This document shows, piece by piece, positions 34,801-43,226 of a DNA stretch of 57,097 bases. The notes under the pieces are model-generated. The model worked only from the letters and a program-made list of their open reading frames with translations, was not told the DNA's origin and did no database searches. How positions within the stretch are numbered: the stretch's first letter is position 1; each line of letters opens with the position of its first letter. The DNA is from an uncultured Lachnospiraceae bacterium. GTDB taxonomy: Bacteria > Bacillota > Clostridia > Lachnospirales > Lachnospiraceae. The position numbers were made by a program, and so were the translations under genes. The DNA lies in the NCBI GenBank assembly GCA_947626395.1, contig CANQRU010000019.1, positions 1-57,097 of the forward strand, read 5' to 3'.

Positions 34801-37278
34801 CTATTTCCGGCTGTCCGCGAACCGCTTGATATTGCTGGCGTTCACGAACTTCTCGATCTTGCCGTCCTTCACGAGCACCAGCGTCGGCGCCTGCATGATC
34901 CCGAACTCATCCGAAAGCTCCGGATTCTCCTCCGCATCGATCACCTGATAATCCACGCCCTTTAAGAATTCCTTGGCGATCCTGCAGTTGGGGCAGGTCT
35001 TGGTCGTGAAAAGATAGGTTCCGGAGGTATGGATCTGCGGCGCGGCGTTATTCCCGGATGCAGCGGAGGAATTCGTCTCGTCCGGCGCGGCGCTGCCCGC
35101 AGCGGAAGCATTGGCCTCGGTCGCGCTGCGAAGGATCGCCTGGGCCGTCTTCTCCGCCACCGTATCCGCTACATGGACCGCGGCGTCCCCGCCTCTCTTC
35201 AGGACGGAATGTGCCACATCGTAGGTCGTGCGGTTCTTGTACTCCTGAGTCTTGCCCGCGTTCCAGTTCTTCACCGGACGGTAGTAACCGGTGATACGGC
35301 TGTAGACCTCGGCCTCATTGCCGCAGATCGGGCAGGTGAAATGCTCGCCGATCAGGTAGCCGTGATCCTTGCATATCGAATAGGTCGGCGACATCGTGTA
35401 ATACGGCAGCTTGTAGTTCTCGGCGATGGTGCGCACCAGCTTGGCCGCCGACTTCCAGGAAGGCAGCTTCTCACCCAGGAACGCGTGGAACACGGTTCCG
35501 GATGTGTAGAGGGTCTGCAGCTCGTCCTGGATATCCAGCGCGTCGAAGATGTCCGCCGTGTAATCCACCGGCAAATGGGAGCTGTTGGTGTAATAAGGCG
35601 TATCGCCGTCATTCCCGGCGGTAATGATATCCGGATAGCGGCTCTTGTCGTGCTTGGCCAGACGGTAGGAGGTGGACTCCGCCGGCGTGGCCTCCAGGTT
35701 GTACAGATCGCCGTACAGCTCCTGATAGTCGGACAGACGCTCGCGCATGTGATTCAGCACGTCCTTCGTAAACTGCTGGGTCTCCGGATGGGTCAGATCC
35801 CTGCGGAGCCATTTGGCATTCAGGCCAACCTCGTTCATGCCCACCAGTCCGATGGTGGAGAAATGGTTCTCGAAGGTTCCCAGATACCGCTTCGTGTACG
35901 GATACAGGCCATTGTCAAGAAGCTTCGTGATGACCTCGCGCTTGGTCTTTAAGGACCTGGCGGAGATATCCATCATCCGGTCGAGCCTCTTGTAGAAATC
36001 GGCCTCATCCTTGGCCAGATAAGCGATCCTGGGCATATTGATCGTAACGACGCCGATGGAACCGGTGCTCTCTCCCGCTCCGAAGAAGCCGCCGGTCTTG
36101 CGGCGCAGCTCGCGCAGATCCAGACGCAGGCGGCAGCACATGCTGCGCACGTCGCTGGGCTGCATATCGCTGTTGATATAGTTGGAGAAATACGGCGTAC
36201 CGTACTTGGCTGTCATCTCAAAAAGGAGCTTATTGTTCTCCGTCTCGGACCAGTCGAAGTCCTTCGTGATGGAGTAGGTCGGGATCGGATACTGGAAGCC
36301 GCGGCCGTTGGCGTCGCCCTCGATCATCGTCTCGATGAAGGCGCGGTTGACCATATCCATCTCCTTCTTGCAGTCTTTGTACTTGAACGGCATCTCCTTG
36401 CCGCCCACGATGGCCGGCATCTCCGCCATATCGTCCGGCACGGTCCAGTCCAGCGTGATGTTGGAGAACGGCGCCTGGGTACCCCAGCGGCTGGGCGTGT
36501 TCACGCCGTAGACGAAGGACTCGATGCACTTCTTCACGCCGTCGTAATCCAGATTGTCCGCCTTCACGAACGGCGCCAGATAGGTGTCGAAGGAGGAAAA
36601 TGCCTGCGCGCCTGCCCACTCGTTCTGCATGATGCCGAGGAAATTGACCATCTGGTTGCACAGAACGGACAGATGCTTGGCCGGGGAGGACGTGATCTTG
36701 CCGGGGATCCCGCCGAGACCTTCCACGATCAGCTGCTTTAAGGACCATCCGGCGCAGTAGCCGGTCAGCATGGACAGGTCGTGCAGATGGATGTCGGCGT
36801 TACGGTGGGCGTCGGCGATCTCCTTGTCATAGATCTCGGACAGCCAGTAGTTGGCGGTCACGGCGCCGGAGTTGCTTAAGATCAGGCCGCCGACGGAATA
36901 GGTGACGGTGGAGTTCTCCTTCACGCGCCAGTCCTCGACCTTCACGTAGCTGTTGACCACGTCGCGGTAGTCCAGGATCGTGTTCTTCATGTTGCGGATC
37001 TTCTCGCGCTGCTTCCGGTAAAGGATGTACGCCTTGGCCACATCCGTGTAGCCCGCCTGCTCCAGCACATGCTCCACGCTGTCCTGAATCTGCTCCACGG
37101 TGATCTTCCCGTCCTTCATCTTGCTCTGGAAATCCGCCGTCACGCGGAGAGCCAGAAGCTCTAATATCTCGTTATTGAATTCCTTTTCCGTGGCCTTGAA
37201 CGCCTTCTTGATGGCTTCCGTAATCTTGCTCAGATTAAACTCCGCAACCTCGCCGTCCCGCTTTACTACGCTGATCAT
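34801..37278 (-). CDS. nrdD: anaerobic (class III) ribonucleoside-triphosphate reductase with fused C-terminal redoxin domain
   Basis: An 825-residue glycyl-radical enzyme that makes dNTPs without oxygen. An ATP-cone (residues 1-95, VVKRDGEVAEFNLSKITEAI) is followed by the barrel with DLSMLTGYCAGWS, the active-site Cys region VRSMCCRLRLDLREL, one zinc-site CPICGN and the glycyl-radical loop SRITGYYRPVKNWNAGKT. After an Ala/Ser/Asn-rich linker, the last ~80 residues form a glutaredoxin/NrdH-like domain with TKTCPNCRIAKEF (CPNC active site) and the cis-Pro segment MQAPTLVLV. A built-in redoxin suggests thiol rather than formate as reductant; this is inference. ATG 37276-37278 follows AAGGGGA. 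No nrdG activase is in the window. Confidence 0.95.
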   Translation of the reverse strand: MISVVKRDGEVAEFNLSKITEAIKKAFKATEKEFNNEILELLALRVTADFQSKMKDGKITVEQIQDSVEHVLEQAGYTDVAKAYILYRKQREKIRNMKNTILDYRDVVNSYVKVEDWRVKENSTVTYSVGGLILSNSGAVTANYWLSEIYDKEIADAHRNADIHLHDLSMLTGYCAGWSLKQLIVEGLGGIPGKITSSPAKHLSVLCNQMVNFLGIMQNEWAGAQAFSSFDTYLAPFVKADNLDYDGVKKCIESFVYGVNTPSRWGTQAPFSNITLDWTVPDDMAEMPAIVGGKEMPFKYKDCKKEMDMVNRAFIETMIEGDANGRGFQYPIPTYSITKDFDWSETENNKLLFEMTAKYGTPYFSNYINSDMQPSDVRSMCCRLRLDLRELRRKTGGFFGAGESTGSIGVVTINMPRIAYLAKDEADFYKRLDRMMDISARSLKTKREVITKLLDNGLYPYTKRYLGTFENHFSTIGLVGMNEVGLNAKWLRRDLTHPETQQFTKDVLNHMRERLSDYQELYGDLYNLEATPAESTSYRLAKHDKSRYPDIITAGNDGDTPYYTNSSHLPVDYTADIFDALDIQDELQTLYTSGTVFHAFLGEKLPSWKSAAKLVRTIAENYKLPYYTMSPTYSICKDHGYLIGEHFTCPICGNEAEVYSRITGYYRPVKNWNAGKTQEYKNRTTYDVAHSVLKRGGDAAVHVADTVAEKTAQAILRSATEANASAAGSAAPDETNSSAASGNNAAPQIHTSGTYLFTTKTCPNCRIAKEFLKGVDYQVIDAEENPELSDEFGIMQAPTLVLVKDGKIEKFVNASNIKRFADSRK

Positions 37279-37377
37279 GATAAATCCCCTTTCTTCCCGC
37301 CTTCGGGTCCTCTCATCTGTCCGCTTCCTGATCTCAATTCTGTCTGCCCCCACTGCCGCGGAAGCGCCGCTCTTATC

Positions 37378-37406
37378 ATTATAGCAGAGGATAAATAAAA
37401 ACACAA
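37378..37406 (-). promoter_or_regulatory. predicted nrdD promoter
   Basis: TATAAT (37378-37383) with a weak -35, TTGTGT (37401-37406), 17 bases apart on the minus strand. The -35 lies inside the promoter-proximal NrdR box, so NrdR binding would block polymerase. Confidence 0.65.
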
Positions 37407-37446
37407 TATCTAGTTTGAGAAATTTTTCAGTGCTAGATATTGTGTT
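37400..37446. promoter_or_regulatory. paired NrdR boxes forming a 14-bp inverted repeat; also likely hflX terminator
   Basis: AACACAATATCTAG (37400-37413) and its exact inverse CTAGATATTGTGTT (37433-37446) flank a 19-base loop. Each arm matches the NrdR box pattern (ACACWATATMTAG type), and the box spacing of about three helical turns is usual for NrdR, the repressor of ribonucleotide reductase genes. Read as RNA from hflX, the same sequence is a hairpin followed by TTTTTATTT, so it may also end the hflX transcript. Confidence 0.75.
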
Positions 37447-37455
37447 AAAAATATG

Positions 37456-38700
37456 TCATACTAACCTGCCGAATAGCTCTGCGGGAACGTATGCGCGCAC
37501 CCGGATCCCGGTTTCCGTATACTCCTCTTCCAGAAGTTCCCCGAATTTGCGGATCTCCTGGATCCGGCCGGCTTCGCTGTAGCTGTATACTTTCTCCAGA
37601 TAGACCTTCCGTTCGCGCAGGATCCGCTCCAGCGCCTCAAGAAGATCCTGGATCCCGTCACCGGTCTTCGCGGAGATCTTCACCTGATGATCCGCCTGCA
37701 GATCCTTGAGGATCACTTCATGATCCAGCCTGTCCGTCTTGTTGAATACGGTCACGATCACCTTGTCCGTGACGCCAAGCTGCCTGAGCGTCTCATAGAC
37801 GATGTGCATCTGCATCTCCATCTGGGGATTCGTGCAGTCCACCACATGCAGGATGATATCATTGTACTTCGCTTCCTCCAGGGTGCTCTTAAACGCCTCG
37901 ATCAGATGGTGCGGCAGCTTGCGGATAAATCCGACCGTGTCGGTCAGAAGGATCTGCTGTCCGTCCGGCAGGCGCAGGCTTCTGGTCGTCGGATCCAGCG
38001 TCGCGAACAGCTTGTCCTCCGCCAGGATCCCGGCGTCTGTAAGATAATTGAGAAGCGTGGATTTGCCGGCATTGGTATAGCCGACGATAGCGGCTCCCGT
38101 CGTATGTCCCCGGTCCCGCTGCTGCCGCTGGACCTGACGGTGGCGCTCCACATCCTTCAGTTCTTCCCTGAGCACCGATATCCTCTCATGGATCCGCCGC
38201 CGGTCGATCTCCAGCTTCGATTCGCCCGGGCCTCTGGTTCCGATCCCGCCGCCAAGCCTTGAGAGGGAGCTGCGGAGCCCCACCAGCCGGGCCGCCCGGT
38301 ACCGCAGCTGGGCCAGTTCCACCTGAAGCTTGCCCTCGCGGGTAGCCGCCCTGGCTGCAAAAATATCCAGGATCACCATGGTTCGGTCCATCACCTTGCA
38401 GTCTAAGGCTTCCTCCAGGTTCTTAAGCTGCGCCGGCGACAGTTCGTCGTCGCAGACCACGCCGTCAGCCTCCGTCTCCCACAGAAGCTCCTTCACTTCA
38501 TCGATCTTGCCTTTGCCGAAATACGTCCCCGGATGGATCTGTTCCCGGTTCTGGATCACCCGGCCCAGGACCGCGCCGCCGGCCGTCTTCACAAGCTCCT
38601 CCAGTTCGTCCAGACACTGCCCCGCGTCCTCTCCGCCGGTATCGACGGCCAGCAGGATCACCCGGTCCTCGACGTCTTTGATTTCATATAATTCCGCCAA
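37456..38700 (-). CDS. hflX: GTPase HflX
   Basis: A 414-residue ribosome-associated GTPase. The N-terminal HflX domain has QIHPGTYFGKGKIDEVKELL and VVCDDELSPAQLKNLEEAL. A Gly-rich linker (LSRLGGGIGTRGPGESKLE) and a coiled coil precede the G domain: G1 GYTNAGKSTLLN, G3 LTDTVGFIRKLP and G4 VFNKTDRL. It splits stalled or stressed 70S ribosomes. The start codon is TTG (38698-38700), with GGAGGA well placed. The gene follows the TPR lipoprotein gene by 87 bases. Confidence 0.95.
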   Translation of the reverse strand: MAELYEIKDVEDRVILLAVDTGGEDAGQCLDELEELVKTAGGAVLGRVIQNREQIHPGTYFGKGKIDEVKELLWETEADGVVCDDELSPAQLKNLEEALDCKVMDRTMVILDIFAARAATREGKLQVELAQLRYRAARLVGLRSSLSRLGGGIGTRGPGESKLEIDRRRIHERISVLREELKDVERHRQVQRQQRDRGHTTGAAIVGYTNAGKSTLLNYLTDAGILAEDKLFATLDPTTRSLRLPDGQQILLTDTVGFIRKLPHHLIEAFKSTLEEAKYNDIILHVVDCTNPQMEMQMHIVYETLRQLGVTDKVIVTVFNKTDRLDHEVILKDLQADHQVKISAKTGDGIQDLLEALERILRERKVYLEKVYSYSEAGRIQEIRKFGELLEEEYTETGIRVRAYVPAELFGRLV

Positions 38701-38787
38701 ATCTTCCTCCTGTCAATGCTTTGCTTCCCATATAGTGCCTGCTGCGGGAGCAGATCCGTGTTCCGGAATTGCGCTGTTTCCCCGCTT

Positions 38788-39552
38788 TCAGTCTGACCGT
38801 GTCTTCAAAAACGCGATCTCCTTCTCCACTTCCTCTGAAGAGCCGAATTCCGCGGCATACGCCTGCAGCGTCCGCAGGGCGCCGGCAAAATCCAGCTTCT
38901 TTTCATATACGACGGCCTGATTAAACAGCAGCTTCTCCCTGGCGCCGTCTCCCACTGCCAGGCCCTTCTCGATAAATGCCATCGCCTGGTCGTACTCTTC
39001 GAATTCCAGTTCATTTAACGCCAGCTGATTATAAAGTTCCCCGTTCTGCACGCCGTCATCCACAGCCTGCTGGAACAGTTCCGCCGCATCGGAAGCGCGG
39101 TCTGCTTCCCTGAGAGCAGACCCCAGCGCCAGAAGCAGATCCACCGTGTCTTCATCCGGCTGCCCGGCACTGTAAAGGGTCTGATACTGCTCCTTCGCTT
39201 CGTCCAGCTGACCGGCCAGCACCAGCATCGCGCAGCAGCGGGACAGATATTCCGTCTTCTCTTTATCTCCGTCTGCCTGCCATAACGTATCGTAGGTTTC
39301 GGCGGCAGCGCTGTAATCGCCCATACGGTATTCCGCTTCGGCGCGGTATTTCAGCACGTCGATCTCGAAATCACCCACCTTGCCGTCCGATTTCTCCAGC
39401 GCCTCGTCAAACAGCTGCACGGCCGCCGGGTAATTGCCGGCGTTCATCCGCAGGATGCCGTTCTCCCGAAGGTCGTATTTCTCCTTCGATCCGCAGCCGG
39501 ATAATACGAGGATCGCAGCTATACACAGGATCAGATACTTATACTTTCTCAT
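38788..39552 (-). CDS. TPR-repeat lipoprotein
   Basis: A 254-residue exported protein. Lipoprotein signal MRKYKYLILCIAAILVLSGC, with lipidated Cys at residue 20, then at least five tetratricopeptide-like repeats (GILRMNAGNYPAAVQLFDEAL, AEYRMGDYSAAAETYDTLW, LALNELEFEEYDQAMAFIEKGL and others) to the C-terminus. TPR lipoproteins act as scaffolds at the outer face of the membrane; the partner is unknown. ATG 39550-39552 is chosen for the well-spaced GGAG; an ATG four codons earlier is possible. It lies between dut and hflX in the same run. Confidence 0.82.
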   Translation of the reverse strand: MRKYKYLILCIAAILVLSGCGSKEKYDLRENGILRMNAGNYPAAVQLFDEALEKSDGKVGDFEIDVLKYRAEAEYRMGDYSAAAETYDTLWQADGDKEKTEYLSRCCAMLVLAGQLDEAKEQYQTLYSAGQPDEDTVDLLLALGSALREADRASDAAELFQQAVDDGVQNGELYNQLALNELEFEEYDQAMAFIEKGLAVGDGAREKLLFNQAVVYEKKLDFAGALRTLQAYAAEFGSSEEVEKEIAFLKTRSD

Positions 39553-39593
39553 TCCGCTCTCCATTCTGCCGCCTGTATTCAGCGAACTGTTTC

Positions 39594-40028
39594 CTACCGG
39601 ATCCCGGTGCTTCCGAAACCGCCCCGGTTCTCCCCGTCCAGACGCTCCGTTTCCTCAAAGCGGATCCGGGGCTGATGCTCCATGATCCGGAACTGGCAGA
39701 TCCGGTCATTGACATGGATCTGCGTGTCCCGCACGGCCAGCGCCGGGAAATACCACTGATCGCCGTCGCCGCAGTAAGTCTCGTCGATGATCCCGAAATG
39801 ATTCGTCTGAAGGATCCCGAAATTCTTATAGGTGGAGCTGCGGGGCACCACATGGGCCTCGTAGCCCTCCGGAAGCTTCATGGCGACGCCCAGCGGGATC
39901 AGCTTAAACTCGCCCGCCTTAAGCGAAACATCCTCCGCGGCCCGCAGATCGATCCAGTCGGATTTGCCGTCAATATAAGTCAGGCGGTCGATCTTATCCG
40001 TGAAATATTTAATTCTGATCGTCTCCAT
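39594..40028 (-). CDS. dut: dUTP diphosphatase (dUTPase)
   Basis: A 144-residue trimeric dUTPase that hydrolyses dUTP to dUMP and keeps uracil out of DNA. Conserved motifs: [15 protein letters not shown] (1), [12 protein letters not shown] (2), [16 protein letters not shown] (3), RICQFRIM (4) and [10 protein letters not shown] (5, the flexible C-terminal arm). GGGAGG lies before ATG 40026-40028. The start lies 20 bases inside the end of the upstream zinc-ribbon gene; a longer frame further into that gene is rejected. Motif order and length are those of an active enzyme. Confidence 0.93.
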   Translation of the reverse strand: METIRIKYFTDKIDRLTYIDGKSDWIDLRAAEDVSLKAGEFKLIPLGVAMKLPEGYEAHVVPRSSTYKNFGILQTNHFGIIDETYCGDGDQWYFPALAVRDTQIHVNDRICQFRIMEHQPRIRFEETERLDGENRGGFGSTGIR

Positions 40029-42186
40029 GAAACGCCTCCCTGTCCGCCGCATTGATCTGAATCTGCGCGCTCCCGTTCCTGGGCACGAAGCCGGTCGCCC
40101 GCTCCGCCAGCACACGCGCGTCCTGCCCGTCAAAATACAGCAGGCTTCCTTCTCCTTTCAACGGATCAAACTCCGTCAGCATCAGAGCCGTTCCGTCGGA
40201 TGCGCAGTCCGCGCACATGACGGATCTCCCGGCCACGGTCTTCTCCCCGTCTTTATAAAGCGCGACGGAGAAATCCACGCCGCCCCCGCTGTTCTCGTCA
40301 TAATCGTAACTATACGCCAGCCAGCCGTCCGTCATCCACATGCCGAAGACGTCATACGCGATCTCCTGCCCGTTAAAGTACAGATCGCCGCCATAGGCTC
40401 CCGGATCTTTGATATAATAAATCCCTTCGTCCGCCGCCTTTAAACTCAGGAGGCTGCGGATCTCATCGTCTACGACCGTCAGGTCGCCGGCGCTTCCCCC
40501 GGTCAGCGGAATCCTGTAAAGGGCTCCTTCCCCATCCAGAAGCATATACAGATAAAGGTTCCGGCCTTCCTCATCGCAGCAGGCGTCTTTCTGCCCGTCT
40601 GGAAGCAGCGCGTTCTCATATTCATTAACGGTACGTCCCCCGGCGGCGAGCCGCAGGCCGGAAAACTGCCCGTTTTCATAAAGATAGTTCAGAAGACGCG
40701 CTCCGAAATCGCCGCCGTCCAGACGGTCCCTGAATTCAGACCAGTCCGCCTTCAGATCCTCGATCCTGGGGCCTTCCGTGAAAAGACAGTATACGCCTGA
40801 CTCCGACACACAGGGATTCCCGCTTTCGCCATCCGCAAAGCACCGGTCAGAGACCTCCGCGTCTCCCTCCGGCCAGTGATACCGAAGCTTCCGGTACGGC
40901 ACCTCGAACTGCCCCAGATCGCTTACATAGAGCCAGTCTTCCTCCGTCATCGCGCCTTCGTCATCCCGGATCACATCCGTGTAGGCAAGACGCACCGGAT
41001 TCTCCGTCGTATAATAGATCCTGTCTTCCTCCAGATCGTAACTCTCTACAGACACCACGTTCTGGGCGATCCGTTCCTTCCCGCCGAGGGCGTCCAGCAG
41101 ATAAAGCACGCCGCCCTTCAGGCTCATGAAGCGGGTCAGGCTGTCCGACGCATAGAATGCGGTCACATTCTTATCCAGTTCCAGCTTTTCCGATCCGGCC
41201 TTTCTGTCCTGCAGATAGCAGACATTGCCGCTTTCTCCGTTCTTCTCCATCCAGCAGACAAGGCCTCCGTCCGGATCCGTCTGCCAGAAGAGAACGTTCC
41301 TGCCAAGACGGACCGGCTCCCCGCCGCCGTCACAGAAGTAAAGGGCGCCGCCTCTCTCAAACAGCACGCCGCCATCCGCCAGCACCTCATAGGCGGAAAC
41401 ATTCGCCGCAAGCTTCTCTTTCACGAAATCGCCGGCGAGGGCCATCCGGTACAGATCGAAGGTCTCACCGTCAAATTCCTCCCGCCAGAACAGCCAGTTT
41501 CCGTCCCCGCTTACCCTGTCCTCGCTTACCAGCCCCTCATAAGGCGGCACTCCGGGATCCAGGCAGGAATCTGTAATTTCCACTGGAGAATCCTTTGTCA
41601 AAAGATCCGCCAGATACAATTCTTCGTCGTGATAATATATCACCTTTGCCTGCCGCGCTTCTTCCGGACCGGCGCCGGTAAAGAGCCGCAGGAAAGCCGT
41701 CAGCACCAGAAGGAAGACCAGGCCGGCCGCCACCGGCGCAAGATACCGAAAACGCGTCAGACGCGCCGCGGCCTTTTCCAGAACCGAGGACGGCTCCGAA
41801 TCCTCAGAGGTTTCCGCTTCCGCAGACAGTTCCGCTTCTTCCAATGATTCTGATTCCTCAGAAAGCTCCTGTTTCTCCGATGATTCGGACTCCGCAGATA
41901 ATCCCGCTACCTTTTCTGCCGTCTCCGGACCAACGGTTTCTTCCTCGTCTGCCTTCTCCGGCTCAATCACCGGTTCCTCATCCGTTTTCTCTTCTTCCAG
42001 CCTTCCGCCGCAGAAACTGCAGTACATATCGTCTTCCTGCACATTCCTGCCGCAGTGAGGGCAGACTGCCGGCTTCTTCCCGCCGGACCATGCATCCCAG
42101 ATCAGATCCGGCTCCACCCTTGCGCCGCACTTCTCACAATAAAGGCTTCCTTCCGCAATTTCCGCCCCGCATTTCACGCATGTCAT
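40009..42186 (-). CDS. membrane protein with double zinc ribbon and C-terminal beta-propeller-like domain
   Basis: A 725-residue protein. Residues 1-60 hold two zinc ribbons ([19 protein letters not shown] and [19 protein letters not shown]). An acidic Glu/Ser-rich region (65-140) leads to a single span ([19 protein letters not shown]), then ~550 outer residues with repeated short segments such as [42 protein letters not shown] and [10 protein letters not shown]. These look like the blades of a DUF5050/WD40-like propeller seen in many clostridial membrane proteins. The function is unknown; the layout suits a sensor or scaffold with zinc ribbons inside and a propeller outside. It follows a second zinc-ribbon gene and overlaps dut. 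Confidence 0.65.
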   Translation of the reverse strand: MTCVKCGAEIAEGSLYCEKCGARVEPDLIWDAWSGGKKPAVCPHCGRNVQEDDMYCSFCGGRLEEEKTDEEPVIEPEKADEEETVGPETAEKVAGLSAESESSEKQELSEESESLEEAELSAEAETSEDSEPSSVLEKAAARLTRFRYLAPVAAGLVFLLVLTAFLRLFTGAGPEEARQAKVIYYHDEELYLADLLTKDSPVEITDSCLDPGVPPYEGLVSEDRVSGDGNWLFWREEFDGETFDLYRMALAGDFVKEKLAANVSAYEVLADGGVLFERGGALYFCDGGGEPVRLGRNVLFWQTDPDGGLVCWMEKNGESGNVCYLQDRKAGSEKLELDKNVTAFYASDSLTRFMSLKGGVLYLLDALGGKERIAQNVVSVESYDLEEDRIYYTTENPVRLAYTDVIRDDEGAMTEEDWLYVSDLGQFEVPYRKLRYHWPEGDAEVSDRCFADGESGNPCVSESGVYCLFTEGPRIEDLKADWSEFRDRLDGGDFGARLLNYLYENGQFSGLRLAAGGRTVNEYENALLPDGQKDACCDEEGRNLYLYMLLDGEGALYRIPLTGGSAGDLTVVDDEIRSLLSLKAADEGIYYIKDPGAYGGDLYFNGQEIAYDVFGMWMTDGWLAYSYDYDENSGGGVDFSVALYKDGEKTVAGRSVMCADCASDGTALMLTEFDPLKGEGSLLYFDGQDARVLAERATGFVPRNGSAQIQINAADREAFHGDDQN

Positions 42187-42228
42187 ATGTATCCTCCCGG
42201 CACATCCGGCACGGTCCTGCCGATGCTC

Positions 42229-42858
42229 TCATCTCAGCTTCATACCGCATCTCCGGCAGTAATTCGCGTCTGCCGGACATTCTGTCCCGCATCCGGGGCA
42301 GTATAGATGTCCCCCGTTATCCGGCTGTCCGGATTCCGTACCCTCCGGCAGCGGGACGCCGTCGTCCTCTTCCTCGATCACCACGCCGTCCGGCGAAACG
42401 CTGGGCTGCGCGTCCTGCAAATTACCGGGCTGCACATCCGGCGAAGCACTGAACTGCGCGTCCGAAACCGGCTCTGCCGGCTTTTCCTCCGCCGGGACAG
42501 TTTCTCCATTTATCTTCCCGCCGTAATCCGGCAGAAGCGGCCTGACTGGCTTATCCCCCGCATTCTCTTCCGCCTCTTCTTCGGCTCCCTTCGCCCTGGC
42601 CAGAAGGATCATTTTCTTCTTCTCCTCGATCTCCTCCAGCTTCCGGTCGATCGTCTCAAAATGCTTCACCAGCCGGCCGGGATCCACATCATGACGCTTC
42701 CACATGGAATACACCGTCATCCCGATAACCGCATACAAACTCTTTATCTCATTCTCAAGAGAACTTATCCCGCTGCGCAGTCTGGCCTCCGCCAGCATCG
42801 CCGACGTCTTCCTGCCGAACCGTTCGAAATGCCTGGACATATCTTCCTTAAACCCCAT
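42229..42858 (-). CDS. coiled-coil protein with C-terminal zinc ribbon
   Basis: A 209-residue soluble protein. The N-terminal ~105 residues are helical and probably coiled coil (ARLRSGISSLENEIKSLYAV, FETIDRKLEEIEEKKKMILL). A Pro/Asp/Gln-rich low-complexity stretch with three repeats of the type SASPDVQPGNLQDAQPSVSP follows, and the end is a zinc ribbon, YCPGCGTECPADANYCRRCG. It lies 42 bases before the membrane zinc-ribbon gene, and both share the ribbon type, so they may work together. I do not recognise a functional family. GGAGAG precedes the ATG. Confidence 0.65.
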   Translation of the reverse strand: MGFKEDMSRHFERFGRKTSAMLAEARLRSGISSLENEIKSLYAVIGMTVYSMWKRHDVDPGRLVKHFETIDRKLEEIEEKKKMILLARAKGAEEEAEENAGDKPVRPLLPDYGGKINGETVPAEEKPAEPVSDAQFSASPDVQPGNLQDAQPSVSPDGVVIEEEDDGVPLPEGTESGQPDNGGHLYCPGCGTECPADANYCRRCGMKLR

Positions 42859-42945
42859 AACCGCACTCTCCTCATTCGTGCATATCTATCCTTCATTATA
42901 CGGTTCTCCTCTTCCACTGTCAATCGTAAAAGACTGACGTAAAAA

Positions 42946-42978
42946 AACCGGAACAGCTGAATTCCCGCCGTTCCGGTT
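42946..42978 (-). terminator. Rho-independent terminator of the copper operon
   Basis: A perfect 9-bp stem, AACCGGAAC/GTTCCGGTT, with a 15-base loop, followed on the minus strand by a run of T, 39 bases after the copA stop. Confidence 0.88.
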
Positions 42979-43016
42979 CCTTTCAGATCTTTTTCTGCAA
43001 ATAAGCGCTCCCGCGA

Positions 43017-43226
43017 TTACTGGATCGCCGTCACCGTGTAGTCCTGCGCCTCGACGGCCGCCTTAAGCGCCGCGTCGTCCAGCGGAGCGGACAGGGTCAC
43101 TACCGCGGTTCCCTTCTCATGGCTGACCTCGGCCGCGCTCACCTGCTCAAGAGCCTCCAGGGCCTTCTTGACGCGGGCCTCGCAGTGTCCGCACATCATT
43201 CCTTCGATCTTCATGGTCTTTGTCAT
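43017..43226 (-). CDS. copZ: CopZ copper chaperone from internal in-frame start within copA
   Basis: A 69-residue HMA protein identical to the C-terminus of the CopA reading frame. An internal ATG (43224-43226) has a full Shine-Dalgarno, AAGGAGGAA (43233-43241), at the ideal distance. Free Cu+ chaperone could thus be made from the copA message in addition to the fusion. The motif [11 protein letters not shown] is the standard Cu+-binding CxxC. Whether free CopZ is really produced is inferred from the strength of the site; the linker before it is Lys/His-rich and unstructured. Confidence 0.7.
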   Translation of the reverse strand: MTKTMKIEGMMCGHCEARVKKALEALEQVSAAEVSHEKGTAVVTLSAPLDDAALKAAVEAQDYTVTAIQ

